The notes: generated by a model from the letters alone, not told the origin. A stretch of 64,000 nt of DNA from JAZDOK01 sp043798715 (GCA_043798715.1 JAZDOK010000100.1:124001-188000); one strand, 5' to 3'. Counted from the first letter of the stretch, positions 45,965 through 55,049 are shown. Made by a program: numbers and translations.

Positions 45965-45999
45965 AAAGAGCCCCGCCGCAGGCGGGGCTCTTTGCTTTT
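45965..45999 (+). terminator. Strong terminator 16 nt ahead of pgpH
   Basis: AAAGAGCCCCGCC (45965-45977), loop GCA, GGCGGGGCTCTTT (45981-45993), then TTTGCTTTT. The 13-bp stem is perfect. Sitting so near the next ATG (46015), it ends the rpsU transcript or works as an attenuator for the downstream operon, which then needs read-through or a start within the stem. Confidence 0.9.
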
Positions 46000-46014
46000 G
46001 TTGAGGAAGAAATC

Positions 46015-48120
46015 ATGAATTTATGGAAAAGGATAGGAGAACTGAGAGAGCGTCTCTCCCGGATCAAGTCCCTGGGGCCTGTCCTTCTCTTCATTGTCTG
46101 CTTTGCCATTCTGACGATTCTGGGAGCGATAAAGTTCTTCCCGGCTGCGCCGCTCAAGGTGGGCGAAGTCAGCCAGAAAGACATCGAGGCCACTTCCTCC
46201 ATCGAGGTGGTCAATGAGGCCGCTACCAAGGAGGCCAGGAGAAAAGCCGCTAATTCCGTGCCCGTCGTCTATGCCATGGACCCGCTAATCATCACACAGT
46301 GCGAGACTAAACTGGCTTTGGCGATTGACCTTATTCGCAGGATGTTGTACCACCAGCGCCTCAGAGAGACGGAAAAATTCCGCGAACTCAGGAGCCAGCT
46401 CCCCTTTAATATTTCTCAGAAGGATCTTGAAACCTGTCTGTCTCTCAATCCCCTCTACCTGCGCAATGTCGAGGCTATGGTCAAGGACATTCTCTGGAAG
46501 GTCATGAGCGGCGGCGTGAGGGAAGACACTCTCCCTGCCAGCCGCGAGCAGGCAAGAATACTGGCCCGGGAAGTCAATGCTCCGCCGGAAGTGAAAGAGG
46601 CTATTGCAAATATTTCCGGCGAGACGATTGTGCCGAATCTTCTGTACGATCTGGAGGCGACGCTCAAGCGCCAACAGGCCCTCATGGCCTCGGTGAAGTC
46701 GGTCACAACCGTCGTTCAGCGGGGGCAGACGATCATTCACAAGGGAGACATCGTGGCCCCGCAGCATCTGGAGATTCTGAGGGCTCTCGGTTTGCACCAC
46801 CCGGCCTTCAACCTGCTTGGTTTTGCCGGCAGCGCGATTTTCGCCCTCTTCTTCATTTTCACCACTCTTCTCTATCTCTCTCAGAAGCTGCCCCATCTCC
46901 TGAGGGGGGACAGGCTCTTCCTTCTGGCCCTTATCGTTCTGGCTGCCGGCGTGATCTGCCGCGTTTCGACCAACATCAACTCTTTTCTGGCACCGGTGGC
47001 CTCCGCTTCGATCCTGGTGGCCCTTCTCCTTGATTCCCAACTGGCCATCCTGGCGACCATTCTCCTGAGCGCCCAGATAGGGGTCTTCACGGGGGATCTG
47101 CCCACAACCATCGTGCCTCTCTTGACGGGAACCATTGCGGCCCTGGTTACTTCCAGAGTCAACCGCTGGTCTGAATTGATCGGAGGCGGTTTTATAGTCA
47201 TCGTCACCAATATCTTCTCGGTCCTTGTCTTCTGTCTACTGACGAATATGGATTTACTGAACATGCTCCAGTCACTCCTCTATGGAGCCTCAAACGGTTT
47301 TCTTTCGGTGGTCATCGCGGTCGGGTCCTTCCCTTTTCTTGAGAGCGCCTTTAATATTACCACTCATATCAAGCTCCTGGAAATTTCCAATCCCAATGAG
47401 CCCCTGTTGAAAAAACTTCTCGTTGAGGCTCCCGGCACATACCACCACAGTGTGGTGGTGGGAAATCTTGCCGAAAGCGCCGCTCAGTCTGTAGGCGCGG
47501 ATCCTCTTCTGGCCAGGGTCGGCTCCTATTACCACGACGTCGGGAAAATCAAGCGCCCATACTTTTTTGTCGAAAATCAGCTCGGCAAGGAGAATCCCCA
47601 CGACCGGCTCTCACCCAATCTAAGCACACTTATCATCATCTCCCATGTGAAAGACGGGATTGACATGGCCCGGGCCCAGAAGATACCGCAGCCCATCGTG
47701 GACATCATCGCCCAGCACCACGGGAACAGCATTGTACAATATTTCTTCCATCAGGCCCTCCAGAACGCCAAGGACGGCATCTCCTCCGATGATTTTCGTT
47801 ATTCCGCCGGGAAGCCCACCTCAAGGGAGGCGGCCATCGTAATGCTGGCGGATTGCGTGGAGGCAGCCGCCAGAACTCTCGCCAAGCCCACTCCCAACAA
47901 GCTGGAGGTGCTGGTGCGGCAGATAGTCAAGGATGCCCTCGATGATGCGCAACTGGATGAATGCGATCTCAGTTTCAGGAATCTGAACGACCTAACCACA
48001 GCCTTTGTAAGGACGCTGAGCGGGATGTATCACAACAGGATCGAATATCCAAGCCCTGAAAAAATTTCTCAGCTCATGGGGGTTTCTCCCAGGAAGGAAA
48101 GCGATGCCGTCCCCGTATAA
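46015..48120 (+). CDS. PgpH-type 7TM-HD cyclic-di-AMP phosphodiesterase family protein
   Basis: A 701-residue membrane protein: N-terminal helix (about 22-42), an extracellular 7TMR-HDED domain (about 45-260), seven membrane helices (about 265-455) and a cytosolic HD domain with TYHHSVVVGNLAE and HD at 507-508 in YYHDVGKIKRPYF, then IIAQHHG. The HD domain of Listeria PgpH hydrolyses c-di-AMP. Shares the pgpH-ybeY-dgkA order seen in many bacteria; it overlaps ybeY by 17 bp. GAGGAAG precedes the ATG. Confidence 0.93.
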   Translation: MNLWKRIGELRERLSRIKSLGPVLLFIVCFAILTILGAIKFFPAAPLKVGEVSQKDIEATSSIEVVNEAATKEARRKAANSVPVVYAMDPLIITQCETKLALAIDLIRRMLYHQRLRETEKFRELRSQLPFNISQKDLETCLSLNPLYLRNVEAMVKDILWKVMSGGVREDTLPASREQARILAREVNAPPEVKEAIANISGETIVPNLLYDLEATLKRQQALMASVKSVTTVVQRGQTIIHKGDIVAPQHLEILRALGLHHPAFNLLGFAGSAIFALFFIFTTLLYLSQKLPHLLRGDRLFLLALIVLAAGVICRVSTNINSFLAPVASASILVALLLDSQLAILATILLSAQIGVFTGDLPTTIVPLLTGTIAALVTSRVNRWSELIGGGFIVIVTNIFSVLVFCLLTNMDLLNMLQSLLYGASNGFLSVVIAVGSFPFLESAFNITTHIKLLEISNPNEPLLKKLLVEAPGTYHHSVVVGNLAESAAQSVGADPLLARVGSYYHDVGKIKRPYFFVENQLGKENPHDRLSPNLSTLIIISHVKDGIDMARAQKIPQPIVDIIAQHHGNSIVQYFFHQALQNAKDGISSDDFRYSAGKPTSREAAIVMLADCVEAAARTLAKPTPNKLEVLVRQIVKDALDDAQLDECDLSFRNLNDLTTAFVRTLSGMYHNRIEYPSPEKISQLMGVSPRKESDAVPV

Positions 48121-48595
48121 AATACTGCTGAAAAGCACAGTAAAGGAAATAATTCCCAGAACCGCCCTGTTCAAGGCCATCCGCCTGGCGCTCAGGGAAG
48201 AAAAGTTTTGTGAGCCCTGCGAGCTCAGCCTGTTTTTCTGTGATGACGAGACCATCCGCCGCTTAAACAGGGAATACCGGGGAAAGGATGTCGCCACCGA
48301 CGTCCTCTCATTCTCGCAGCGGGAGGGCGATCTTCCGCCCGAGCCCCTGGATGGGACGATAGTCCTGGGGGACATCGTCATCTCGGTTCCGTTTGCCCGA
48401 AGGCAGGCTGAGCGCCTCGGGAGAGACCTTGAAGAAGAACTGATCTTCCTTTCACTTCACGGCCTTCTGCATCTGCTTGGTTACGAAGACGAGTCTCCTT
48501 CGGCTTCCGCAAGGATGGACGCCCGCGTACGGTTTTTCACCGGGATGTCGGCTGCAAAAAGCGTGGGGAAAAAGAAATCCGGTCCGGCAAATTGA
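48104..48595 (+). CDS. ybeY: YbeY-family rRNA maturation endoribonuclease, third zinc His replaced
   Basis: A 163-residue YbeY (UPF0054), a zinc RNase for 16S rRNA 3' maturation and ribosome quality control. ATDVLSFSQREGD and GDIVISVPFARRQAE are normal. The zinc motif is HGLLHLLGYED (His119, His123, Asp129); in the family it reads HGxLHLxGYDH, so the third His is Asp here. The enzyme may still bind metal, weakly. Overlaps pgpH and abuts the diacylglycerol kinase gene. Confidence 0.9.
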   Translation: MPSPYKILLKSTVKEIIPRTALFKAIRLALREEKFCEPCELSLFFCDDETIRRLNREYRGKDVATDVLSFSQREGDLPPEPLDGTIVLGDIVISVPFARRQAERLGRDLEEELIFLSLHGLLHLLGYEDESPSASARMDARVRFFTGMSAAKSVGKKKSGPAN

Positions 48596-48600
48596 GGGAG

Positions 48601-49308
48601 ATGAAACCGAATCGTTTTTCTGAAAGTTTAAACTGCGCGGTCGAGGGCATATTATTTGCCTTCAGGCGTGAGCGGACCATCAAAGCCCACTACGCAATTG
48701 CTCTCATTGTCGTGCTGCTCAGCCTCTGGTTTGACCTGGCCACGACTGATCTTCTGTTGATTATTTTCGCCATCGCCCTGGTGTTGATTACCGAGATGCT
48801 GAACACCGCCATCGAAACGGTCGTCGATCATCTCTCTCCCGACATAAATACCCTGGCCAGAAATGCCAAAGACGTGGCCGCCGGAGCCGTTCTTCTGGCC
48901 TGCCTGAATTCCGTCGCCATCGGGTACCTGGTTTTTTACAAGATTTTCCAAAAGCCTTTTATCAAGGACGTCTTCACCAAGATAAAGTCGCTCCCGACGC
49001 ACGTCACCTTCATTATTCTCATCGTGATCCTCATCGCGGTGATGGTTTTCAAGACCATGGGCAAGCGGGGTTCCTTCACCCGCGGGGGGCTCGTCAGCGG
49101 GCATTCGGCCATTGCCTTCGGGAGTGTCGTGGCCATCTATTTCGTGACGGAAAATCCGCTTGCCACCCTGCTGACTTTTGTGGTGGCGCTCCTGGTGGCG
49201 CAGAGCCGCGTGGAAGCCAAATTCCACAACTGGATCGAGGCGCTTCTCGGCGGTTGTCTCGGCGCGGCGCTCACCTTTCTCATTTTCCAGATCTTTTATA
49301 GAAGGTAA
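48601..49308 (+). CDS. Diacylglycerol kinase (DgkA-type) fused to PAP2-like domain
   Basis: A 235-residue membrane protein. The N-terminal half is DgkA/undecaprenol-kinase-like, with AVEGILFAFRRERTIKAH and ITEMLNTAIETVVD plus the NAKDVAAGAV helix. The C-terminal half has about four helices and GLVSGHSAIAFGS, the phosphatase motif 2 of PAP2 enzymes, though motif 1 is weak. The fusion would make and remove phosphate on a lipid. The ATG at 48601 has GGGAG right beside it; the TTG at 48592 overlaps the ybeY stop. Start uncertain by three codons. Confidence 0.88.
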   Translation: MKPNRFSESLNCAVEGILFAFRRERTIKAHYAIALIVVLLSLWFDLATTDLLLIIFAIALVLITEMLNTAIETVVDHLSPDINTLARNAKDVAAGAVLLACLNSVAIGYLVFYKIFQKPFIKDVFTKIKSLPTHVTFIILIVILIAVMVFKTMGKRGSFTRGGLVSGHSAIAFGSVVAIYFVTENPLATLLTFVVALLVAQSRVEAKFHNWIEALLGGCLGAALTFLIFQIFYRR

Positions 49309-49318
49309 GGGGGAATCA

Positions 49319-50599
49319 TTGGTTCAGCCTGAGATAGGGTATCCAATCTTAATCGGGGCTTGTTTTCTGCTGAGTATCCTGACGGCGGCCATGGAAGAGT
49401 CGATTCTGGGAGTCAGCAGCGCCCGCCTTAAGCAGCTGGCGGAGGAGGGGAAATCCGGGATCGAACTTCTGCAGTCGGCAGGGAAGGAGAGCGTTTTACA
49501 GGGACTGAAGTTCTGGAACTTATTGCTGACCGGGGCGGCTGGTTTTTTTGCGGCCTCTCAGGGATGCGTTGCAACGGCGAGTCCGTGCCGTTGGATGGCT
49601 CCTGTTTATGCTTTGCTCATTATCCTGTTATGTGTCATATGCCAGTTGGCCGTCCGGCAGATGGTAGTTTATTCCGGGGAAAAGGTAGCTGTCTCATCAG
49701 CCAGGGCGGCCGTCTGGCTGAAAGTTCTTGCCGCTCCTCTGACCTTTCTTTCCCTGCTGTTGTCCAGCCCGCTTAGAAGAACACGGGGCCTCCATGAATC
49801 CCGGCCCGTGACCGAGGACGACATCAAGATGATGGTGGATGTGGGACAGGAGCACGGCGTCCTGGAGGAAGAGGAGTCAGAGATGATCCACAGCATCATC
49901 CAGATGGGGGATACCATCGCGCGCGAGATCATGGTGCCCCGCATTGACATGATTTGCATTCAGGCCCAGGCCAGCCAGGGCGACGTCCTGGAACTGGCGA
50001 TTCTGCACGGCTTGTCCAAAATTCCCGTTTACGAAGAAACGATAGACAATATAGTGGGGATCGCCTATATCAGGGATATTCTGCCCCTTCTAAAAGAGAA
50101 CCGTCTGCAGGACCCGGTTCAGAGTATTATCAGACCTGCTTTGTTTGTCCCGGGCACTAAAAAGGTGGATGACCTGCTGGGGGAAATGAGGAAGGCCAAG
50201 ATATCCATGGCCATTATCGTAGACGAATATGGAGGGACCGACGGACTTTTGACGACGGAAGATATCCTCGAGGAAATAGTCGGCGACCTCGCGGATGAGC
50301 ATGACCGGGAGGGCCCGCCTCTTCAGATCCAGGAGGACGGGACCGCTATTGTTGACGCCAAGATGAATATTGAGGACCTCAATTCGCAACTCGACTTGAG
50401 GTTGCCGGATGATGAATATGAGAGCCTCGGAGGCCTGGTCTATGGTTTTCTGGGGAGGGTTCCGGCCCGCGGGGATGAGGTGACGGTCGAGGATGTGGTC
50501 ATCCGGGTCGAGAAGATACTGCGGCAGAGAATCACTCTGGTCAGAATCCTGAAACAGGGTGCTCATCCGGGTTTTGGCAGCAGGGATTCTGTGCCATGA
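49319..50599 (+). CDS. CNNM/CorC-type membrane protein, second paralogue
   Basis: A 426-residue protein of the same DUF21-CBS-CorC type as the gene at 38924-40237. It has an atypical, more divergent DUF21 region (about 1-165), then CBS (EIMVPRIDMICIQA to about 305) and a CorC_HlyC end (LGGLVYGFLGRVPARGDE). The TTG at 49319 is used because AAGGGGG is 6 nt upstream; longer forms run into the kinase gene. The ybeY-dgkA-corC order is common. Ends in a 4-bp ATGA overlap with the next gene. Confidence 0.9.
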   Translation: MVQPEIGYPILIGACFLLSILTAAMEESILGVSSARLKQLAEEGKSGIELLQSAGKESVLQGLKFWNLLLTGAAGFFAASQGCVATASPCRWMAPVYALLIILLCVICQLAVRQMVVYSGEKVAVSSARAAVWLKVLAAPLTFLSLLLSSPLRRTRGLHESRPVTEDDIKMMVDVGQEHGVLEEEESEMIHSIIQMGDTIAREIMVPRIDMICIQAQASQGDVLELAILHGLSKIPVYEETIDNIVGIAYIRDILPLLKENRLQDPVQSIIRPALFVPGTKKVDDLLGEMRKAKISMAIIVDEYGGTDGLLTTEDILEEIVGDLADEHDREGPPLQIQEDGTAIVDAKMNIEDLNSQLDLRLPDDEYESLGGLVYGFLGRVPARGDEVTVEDVVIRVEKILRQRITLVRILKQGAHPGFGSRDSVP

Positions 50600-51183
50600 A
50601 GCTGACGAGCCGCCAGCTCTTTTGGCTGGCCCTTTGTGCCACGATGAATGCGGCTCTGGAAATCACGTTGGGCACATACCTCCATGCCGTCAAGTTTCCG
50701 CTGACCGGAAGCTTCATGACGGGAATAAACACCGTCATCTATCTTGTCGGAAGAAGCCGGGCGCCCCTTCCGGGTACGATCGTCATGATGGGCTTCATCT
50801 CATCGCTGCTCCGGATTTTTTACGGCGGTTTTTCACCCGCTCCCGCCATCGCTATTTTTCTTGAGGCTCTCGTTATCGAGGCGGCCGTCAGCCTGGCCGG
50901 CTTGAACCTCTTCGGGGCGGTTCTATCCGGGGTACTGGCCGGCGAGTCCTCTCTGGCTTTCGGCCTGATCTCGTTTCTGCTTTTTTCTTCCAGGGAGTCG
51001 GCAATTGGCTTCTATTCCTTTCTTTCCAGCCAGACGCACGTGGCCCTTTTTGGAATGAACAGCCTCCCGGCCTGGGTACTTCTCATTGTTCTCCTTCACG
51101 CGGTAATCGGGGGGCTTTTCGGCCTCGGCTGCTGGAGGCTTGTTTCGTTTGTCCGCTGCCGGTTTTCCGAGATGAAAGCCTGA
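50596..51183 (+). CDS. Integral membrane protein, ECF-transporter S-component-like
   Basis: A 195-residue protein with five to six hydrophobic helices, start MKLTSRQLFWLALCATMNAALE. Length, helix pattern and an early amphipathic helix resemble S components of ECF vitamin transporters, but no ligand motif can be named and no ECF ATPases are here. Coupled by ATGA overlap to the CorC gene and followed by the kinase-like gene after 5 bp, so it is part of the operon. Confidence 0.72.
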   Translation: MKLTSRQLFWLALCATMNAALEITLGTYLHAVKFPLTGSFMTGINTVIYLVGRSRAPLPGTIVMMGFISSLLRIFYGGFSPAPAIAIFLEALVIEAAVSLAGLNLFGAVLSGVLAGESSLAFGLISFLLFSSRESAIGFYSFLSSQTHVALFGMNSLPAWVLLIVLLHAVIGGLFGLGCWRLVSFVRCRFSEMKA

Positions 51184-51188
51184 TTTTC

Positions 51189-51899
51189 ATGATCCGGCTT
51201 GATGAGCAGATCCCCGGGATTCTGGGCGGCGGTAAAATACTTCGAACGATTTTTTTCCCCAGTAAAAAAAATCAGGTAAGCCTCGTTTATCTGAGGCAGA
51301 ATAAAAAAACGCTCCCCGTCATCGCCAAGTTTTTTGTCTGGGGGGATGCCGTAAAAGAGGCAGAGGTCCTTACGGCCTGCCGGGCAAAACAGATTCATGT
51401 CCCCAAAATTATCGGGCAAAGTGAAAATCTTCTGCTCCTCGAATACCTGCCCGGGAAGAGCCTTAAGGAATGCTGCGGAGAAGGCTCCGTCGAATCATGC
51501 CTGCCCCCGCTGGCCGGGTGGATGTCCTTATTTCATGCGGCCTTTGATGACGGGAAAGATGTCCTTCTCAAGGGGGACATGACCCTCCAGAATTTCATCA
51601 TTTCCCGGGGGCGTCTCTGGGGCTTTGATTTTGAGGAGAGCGCCCGGGGACGGCGCGAAACGGACATCGCCCAGCTTTGTGTTTCTCTCCTCTGCCTTGG
51701 AGAGGGATTTGAGGATTGGAATTTTTCGGTCTGCAGGAAATTCATCGCTCTCTACGAAAAAGTCTGTTCTAAATCTTTAGAAGGTGTTTCGCGCGAGGCG
51801 GCCCAGGAACTTAAGAGGAGAGCAAAGTATCTTCCGGCTCTTGCCGGGATCTATCGCCGCCAGGCCGCGCTTCTTGAAGCAGGAGGAGTAAGATTATGA
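51189..51899 (+). CDS. Kinase-like-fold protein (Kdo-kinase/APH-type), altered HGD motif
   Basis: A 236-residue protein with the order of a small-molecule kinase: a beta-rich N-lobe, the hinge LLLEYLPGKSL, the catalytic loop LKGDMTLQNFI (KGD in place of HGD, catalytic Asp kept, Asn kept) and the metal motif WGFDFEES (DFE). The best comparison is lipopolysaccharide Kdo kinase/InaA, RIO/Bud32 or aminoglycoside phosphotransferases. The substrate is unknown. Its stop overlaps the GH57 start by 4 bp, tying it to that gene. Confidence 0.78.
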   Translation: MIRLDEQIPGILGGGKILRTIFFPSKKNQVSLVYLRQNKKTLPVIAKFFVWGDAVKEAEVLTACRAKQIHVPKIIGQSENLLLLEYLPGKSLKECCGEGSVESCLPPLAGWMSLFHAAFDDGKDVLLKGDMTLQNFIISRGRLWGFDFEESARGRRETDIAQLCVSLLCLGEGFEDWNFSVCRKFIALYEKVCSKSLEGVSREAAQELKRRAKYLPALAGIYRRQAALLEAGGVRL

Positions 51900-54040
51900 A
51901 AACGATTCACTTTTCACTGGGCCTCCACAACCATCAGCCGGTTGGGAATTTCGATTCCGTGTTTGAGGAGGCCTTCAACAAGGCCTATGTTCCCTTTCTG
52001 GATGTCCTGGAGCGCCATCCTAAAATCCACGTCAGTCTGCATTATACGGGCCCCCTGTGGGACTGGATGCAGAAAATCCGGCCGGATTTCATCCAGAGGC
52101 TGAAAAAACTCGTCCAGGGCGGCCAGGTCGAGATCCTGAGCGGCGGTTACTATGAGCCCATCCTTCCCAATATCCCCGATCGGGACAAGATAGGGCAGAT
52201 TCGCAAAATGAACGAGACGGTCAAAAGACTGACCGGCGGCTCTCCGAAGGGCATGTGGGCCGCCGAGAGAGTCTGGGAGCCGCACCTGGCCAAGCCTATA
52301 AATGAGGCGGACATTCGTTATACCATTCTGGACGAGGCTCACTTCCGCTACGCGGGCCTTGAGCCCCAGGATATCTTCAATTACTACATAACCGAGGAGG
52401 AGGGAAAGACACTTTGCGTCTTTCCGATCAGTTACAGCCTGCGTCACCTCATCCCATTTTCTCCGCCGGAAAAAACAATCGAATTTCTATACAACTGGGC
52501 GACAGAAGGGGGCGAGCGCCTGGCCGTCATGGCCGATGACGGCGAGAAGTTCGGCATCTGGCCGGGCACTTACAAGGTGGCCTACGAGGAGAAATGGCTG
52601 GAGAGATTCTTTGAGCTCATCGAGGAGAATGCTCCCTGGATAAAGATGGTGACCTTCTCCGAATATATGGAGAAATATCCCCCGGCCGGGCGGGTTTATC
52701 TTCCGACGGCCTCATACTTTGAGATGCTGGAGTGGGCACTGCCGACCAAGGCCGCCATGGAGTTCCAGAATGTTCAGCGCGAGGTGAAGGAACTGGGACG
52801 ATGGGAAGATTATGAGAGTTTTTTAAAGGGCGGATTCTGGCGCAACTTTTTGACCAAGTACCCCGAGAGCAATAATATGCAGAAAAAGGCGCTCTTCGTG
52901 AGCCGGAAGGTCGAAGACATGAAGGGTCCTGAAAAAGAAGAAGCCAGGATGGAGCTGTGGCGGGGTCAGTGCAACTGCGCGTACTGGCATGGAGTATTCG
53001 GAGGGCTTTATCTTCCACACTTGAGGAGCGCCATCTATCACCACCTGATTTTGGCCGAGAGCCTCTCCGACCGGGAGCGCCATCAGGGGGAGCCTTATGC
53101 GGAGGGGGTCATCCTCGATTTTGACAAGGATGGGCGGGACGAAGTGCTGCTCAGCACGGATGTCTTTACCTGCGCCTTTGCGCCGGCCTCGGGGGGACAA
53201 CTCTTCGAGCTCGACTACAAGCCGCTCGCCGTCAATTATCTGGATACCCTGACCCGGAGGGAAGAAGTTTATCACAAAAAAGTCTGGGAGCTGGCCGGCC
53301 ACGAGGAGGAGAACGAGAGCCTGGTCAGCATCCACGAAATGGTCCGCGCCAAGGAAAAAGGGCTGGAACGACACCTGAAATACGACTGGTACCGGAGAGC
53401 GTCTCTCCTGGATCACTTTCTTCATCCGGCAACCACCCTGGATCTCTTCAAAGATGCCACTTACGGCGAAGAGGGTGATTTCGTCAAGGGAGACTACCGC
53501 CACGATCTGGCCTGCGATGATTCGCGCGTGGAAGTCACTCTAAGCCGGGACGGGCATGTATGGCTCGAAGGAGAATTTCTTCCGCTCAAGCTGGAAAAGA
53601 AGATTGCCATTACATCCGGCGAGAAAAAGGTTTCCATCCGCTATGCGCTCACGAATACCTCGCACAAGGGGATGAACCTCTGGTTTGCTCCCGAATTTGA
53701 TTTTGGATTTCTCTCCCCGTCGGCTAAGGGCTCTTCCTTCATCCACCCCGAAATTTCGCCCGAAGAGTCTTCCCTCAGCAGCATGGGGGAAACCGCCGGC
53801 GTAACCTCCATCCGGCTGAGGGACGGCCTTCGCGGCGTGGATCTGGTTCTGGATTTAGAGAAGGAATCTCTGCTCTGGAGGTGTCCGGTTGAGACGGTCT
53901 CCCTGTCGGAGTCGGGTTTCGAGAGGACCTACCAGAGCTCGGTCGTCCTTCCAAGCTGGAAAATCAGCCTTCAGCCCGGCGAGAGCTGGAGTGTCGCGAT
54001 GGAACTTAAGTTTGAAGAGCCTTCTGCGCCTTCCGCATGA
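51896..54040 (+). CDS. GH57 4-alpha-glucanotransferase / alpha-amylase family enzyme
   Basis: A 714-residue retaining glycoside hydrolase. Conserved regions: LHNHQPVGNF (1), GGYYEPILP (2), GMWAAERVWEP with the nucleophile Glu124 (3), AVMADDGEKFG with the acid/base Asp214 (4), and YWHGVFGGLYLPHLR (5). These positions agree with Thermococcus litoralis glucanotransferase (Glu123, Asp214). The rest is the beta-rich C-terminal half of that subfamily. It remodels alpha-1,4-glucans or glycogen in the cytosol; no signal peptide. AGGAGGAG precedes the ATG. The 3' end overlaps the convergent RNase H-Nudix gene by 35 bp. Confidence 0.94.
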   Translation: MKTIHFSLGLHNHQPVGNFDSVFEEAFNKAYVPFLDVLERHPKIHVSLHYTGPLWDWMQKIRPDFIQRLKKLVQGGQVEILSGGYYEPILPNIPDRDKIGQIRKMNETVKRLTGGSPKGMWAAERVWEPHLAKPINEADIRYTILDEAHFRYAGLEPQDIFNYYITEEEGKTLCVFPISYSLRHLIPFSPPEKTIEFLYNWATEGGERLAVMADDGEKFGIWPGTYKVAYEEKWLERFFELIEENAPWIKMVTFSEYMEKYPPAGRVYLPTASYFEMLEWALPTKAAMEFQNVQREVKELGRWEDYESFLKGGFWRNFLTKYPESNNMQKKALFVSRKVEDMKGPEKEEARMELWRGQCNCAYWHGVFGGLYLPHLRSAIYHHLILAESLSDRERHQGEPYAEGVILDFDKDGRDEVLLSTDVFTCAFAPASGGQLFELDYKPLAVNYLDTLTRREEVYHKKVWELAGHEEENESLVSIHEMVRAKEKGLERHLKYDWYRRASLLDHFLHPATTLDLFKDATYGEEGDFVKGDYRHDLACDDSRVEVTLSRDGHVWLEGEFLPLKLEKKIAITSGEKKVSIRYALTNTSHKGMNLWFAPEFDFGFLSPSAKGSSFIHPEISPEESSLSSMGETAGVTSIRLRDGLRGVDLVLDLEKESLLWRCPVETVSLSESGFERTYQSSVVLPSWKISLQPGESWSVAMELKFEEPSAPSA

Positions 54041-54929
54041 CTTCTTTTTCGTTCAGGTAGGTCAACATCCTATATGCTTCCCCCAGGGTGTGCCATCGGA
54101 CGATGTCCGCCTCGGAGTCCCGCCCGTGGAAGACCTCTTCCTTAAGGGGCATCAGGTAAAAAAAGACGATCTTGTGATACAGGGTCTGGTTGTCCTTCCA
54201 GTAAAAATAGTAATTGATTTCGTCTATTTTTTCGCGCACTTCCGCCACAAAGCCTGTCTCTTCCCTGACTTCGCGGTAGGCAGTCTCTTCCGGGGTCTCT
54301 CCGGGTTCCACCCGGCCCTTGGGGAGGGCCCAGATACGTCCGCCCTTCTTGGCGATCAGGCAGACCTTGTACTGGCTGCCCTCTTTTTTATAAACCACTC
54401 CGCCGGAAGAAACCTGAAGTTCTTCCTGGCGCTCTTCTTTCGGCTTCTCAGTGAGGGAGTGGAGGATGGATTCTCCTCCGGGGGCGGCGGGAGGCAGGGT
54501 GGTTGAAATGATTTGGCTCTCTTGATTATCCTGCCGGTCCAGGGCCTCATTGGCCAGCTTATCCGCTCTTTTGTTGTCTTCTCTTCCGATGCATGAGATG
54601 GAGAGGCGGATATTATTCAAAAGTTTATGAACTTTTTCATGGAGAATTTTCAGCTTTTCATCCTTGACCTTGTACTGGCCTCTCACCTGTTTGACGATGA
54701 GTTCGCTGTCGGAATAGACGCGGATCCGCGCAGCTCCCAGCGAGATCGCCTCTTCAAGGGCCCGGATGAGAGCGGTGTATTCAGCCTGGTTATTGGTTGC
54801 CTCTCCGAGGGTCTCGGAGAGCTCGCGCAGCACCGTGTAGTCCGGTTCATAGAGGATGACCCCGATGGAGGCCGGGCCCGGGTTGCCCCTGGCGGCGCCG
54901 TCAATATATGCGATGATTTCCTTATCCAC
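54006..54929 (-). CDS. RNase HI-like domain fused to a Nudix hydrolase
   Basis: A 307-residue two-domain protein. Residues 1-135 form an RNase H type I domain: Asp10 in AYIDGAARGNPGP, Glu in TNNQAEYTALI, Asp in VYSDSELIVKQ and Asp in EDNKRADKLAN, so all four acidic residues are present. A roughly 35-residue linker leads to a Nudix domain with the full box GRVEPGETPEETAYREVREETGF, given here in one piece only by its ends G and ETGF. The GTG at 54929 starts at the RNase H consensus; TTG at 54950 is possible. Could clear RNA-DNA hybrids and sanitise nucleotides. Confidence 0.85.
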   Translation of the reverse strand: MDKEIIAYIDGAARGNPGPASIGVILYEPDYTVLRELSETLGEATNNQAEYTALIRALEEAISLGAARIRVYSDSELIVKQVRGQYKVKDEKLKILHEKVHKLLNNIRLSISCIGREDNKRADKLANEALDRQDNQESQIISTTLPPAAPGGESILHSLTEKPKEERQEELQVSSGGVVYKKEGSQYKVCLIAKKGGRIWALPKGRVEPGETPEETAYREVREETGFVAEVREKIDEINYYFYWKDNQTLYHKIVFFYLMPLKEEVFHGRDSEADIVRWHTLGEAYRMLTYLNEKEVMRKAQKALQT

Positions 54930-55026
54930 GGCGAGAGTATTCCGCCTCAACAGGGCCGATTCCTCTTGTTGGCGGCAAATCCCCGAGGTGGCACGACAAC
55001 GCATGACGATGGTGCGATGAAACCAC

Positions 55027-55049
55027 GTAGGGGCGGTTCGCGAACCGCC
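55027..55049. repeat. GTAGGGGC-type palindromic repeat, copy 2
   Basis: GTAGGGGC (55027-55034) leads into the perfect 18-bp palindrome GGCGGTTCGCGAACCGCC (55032-55049). A second hairpin, CCGCGTG/CACGCGG with a 4-nt loop, lies at 55090-55107. It starts the non-coding stretch beside the RNase H-Nudix gene. Confidence 0.7.
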
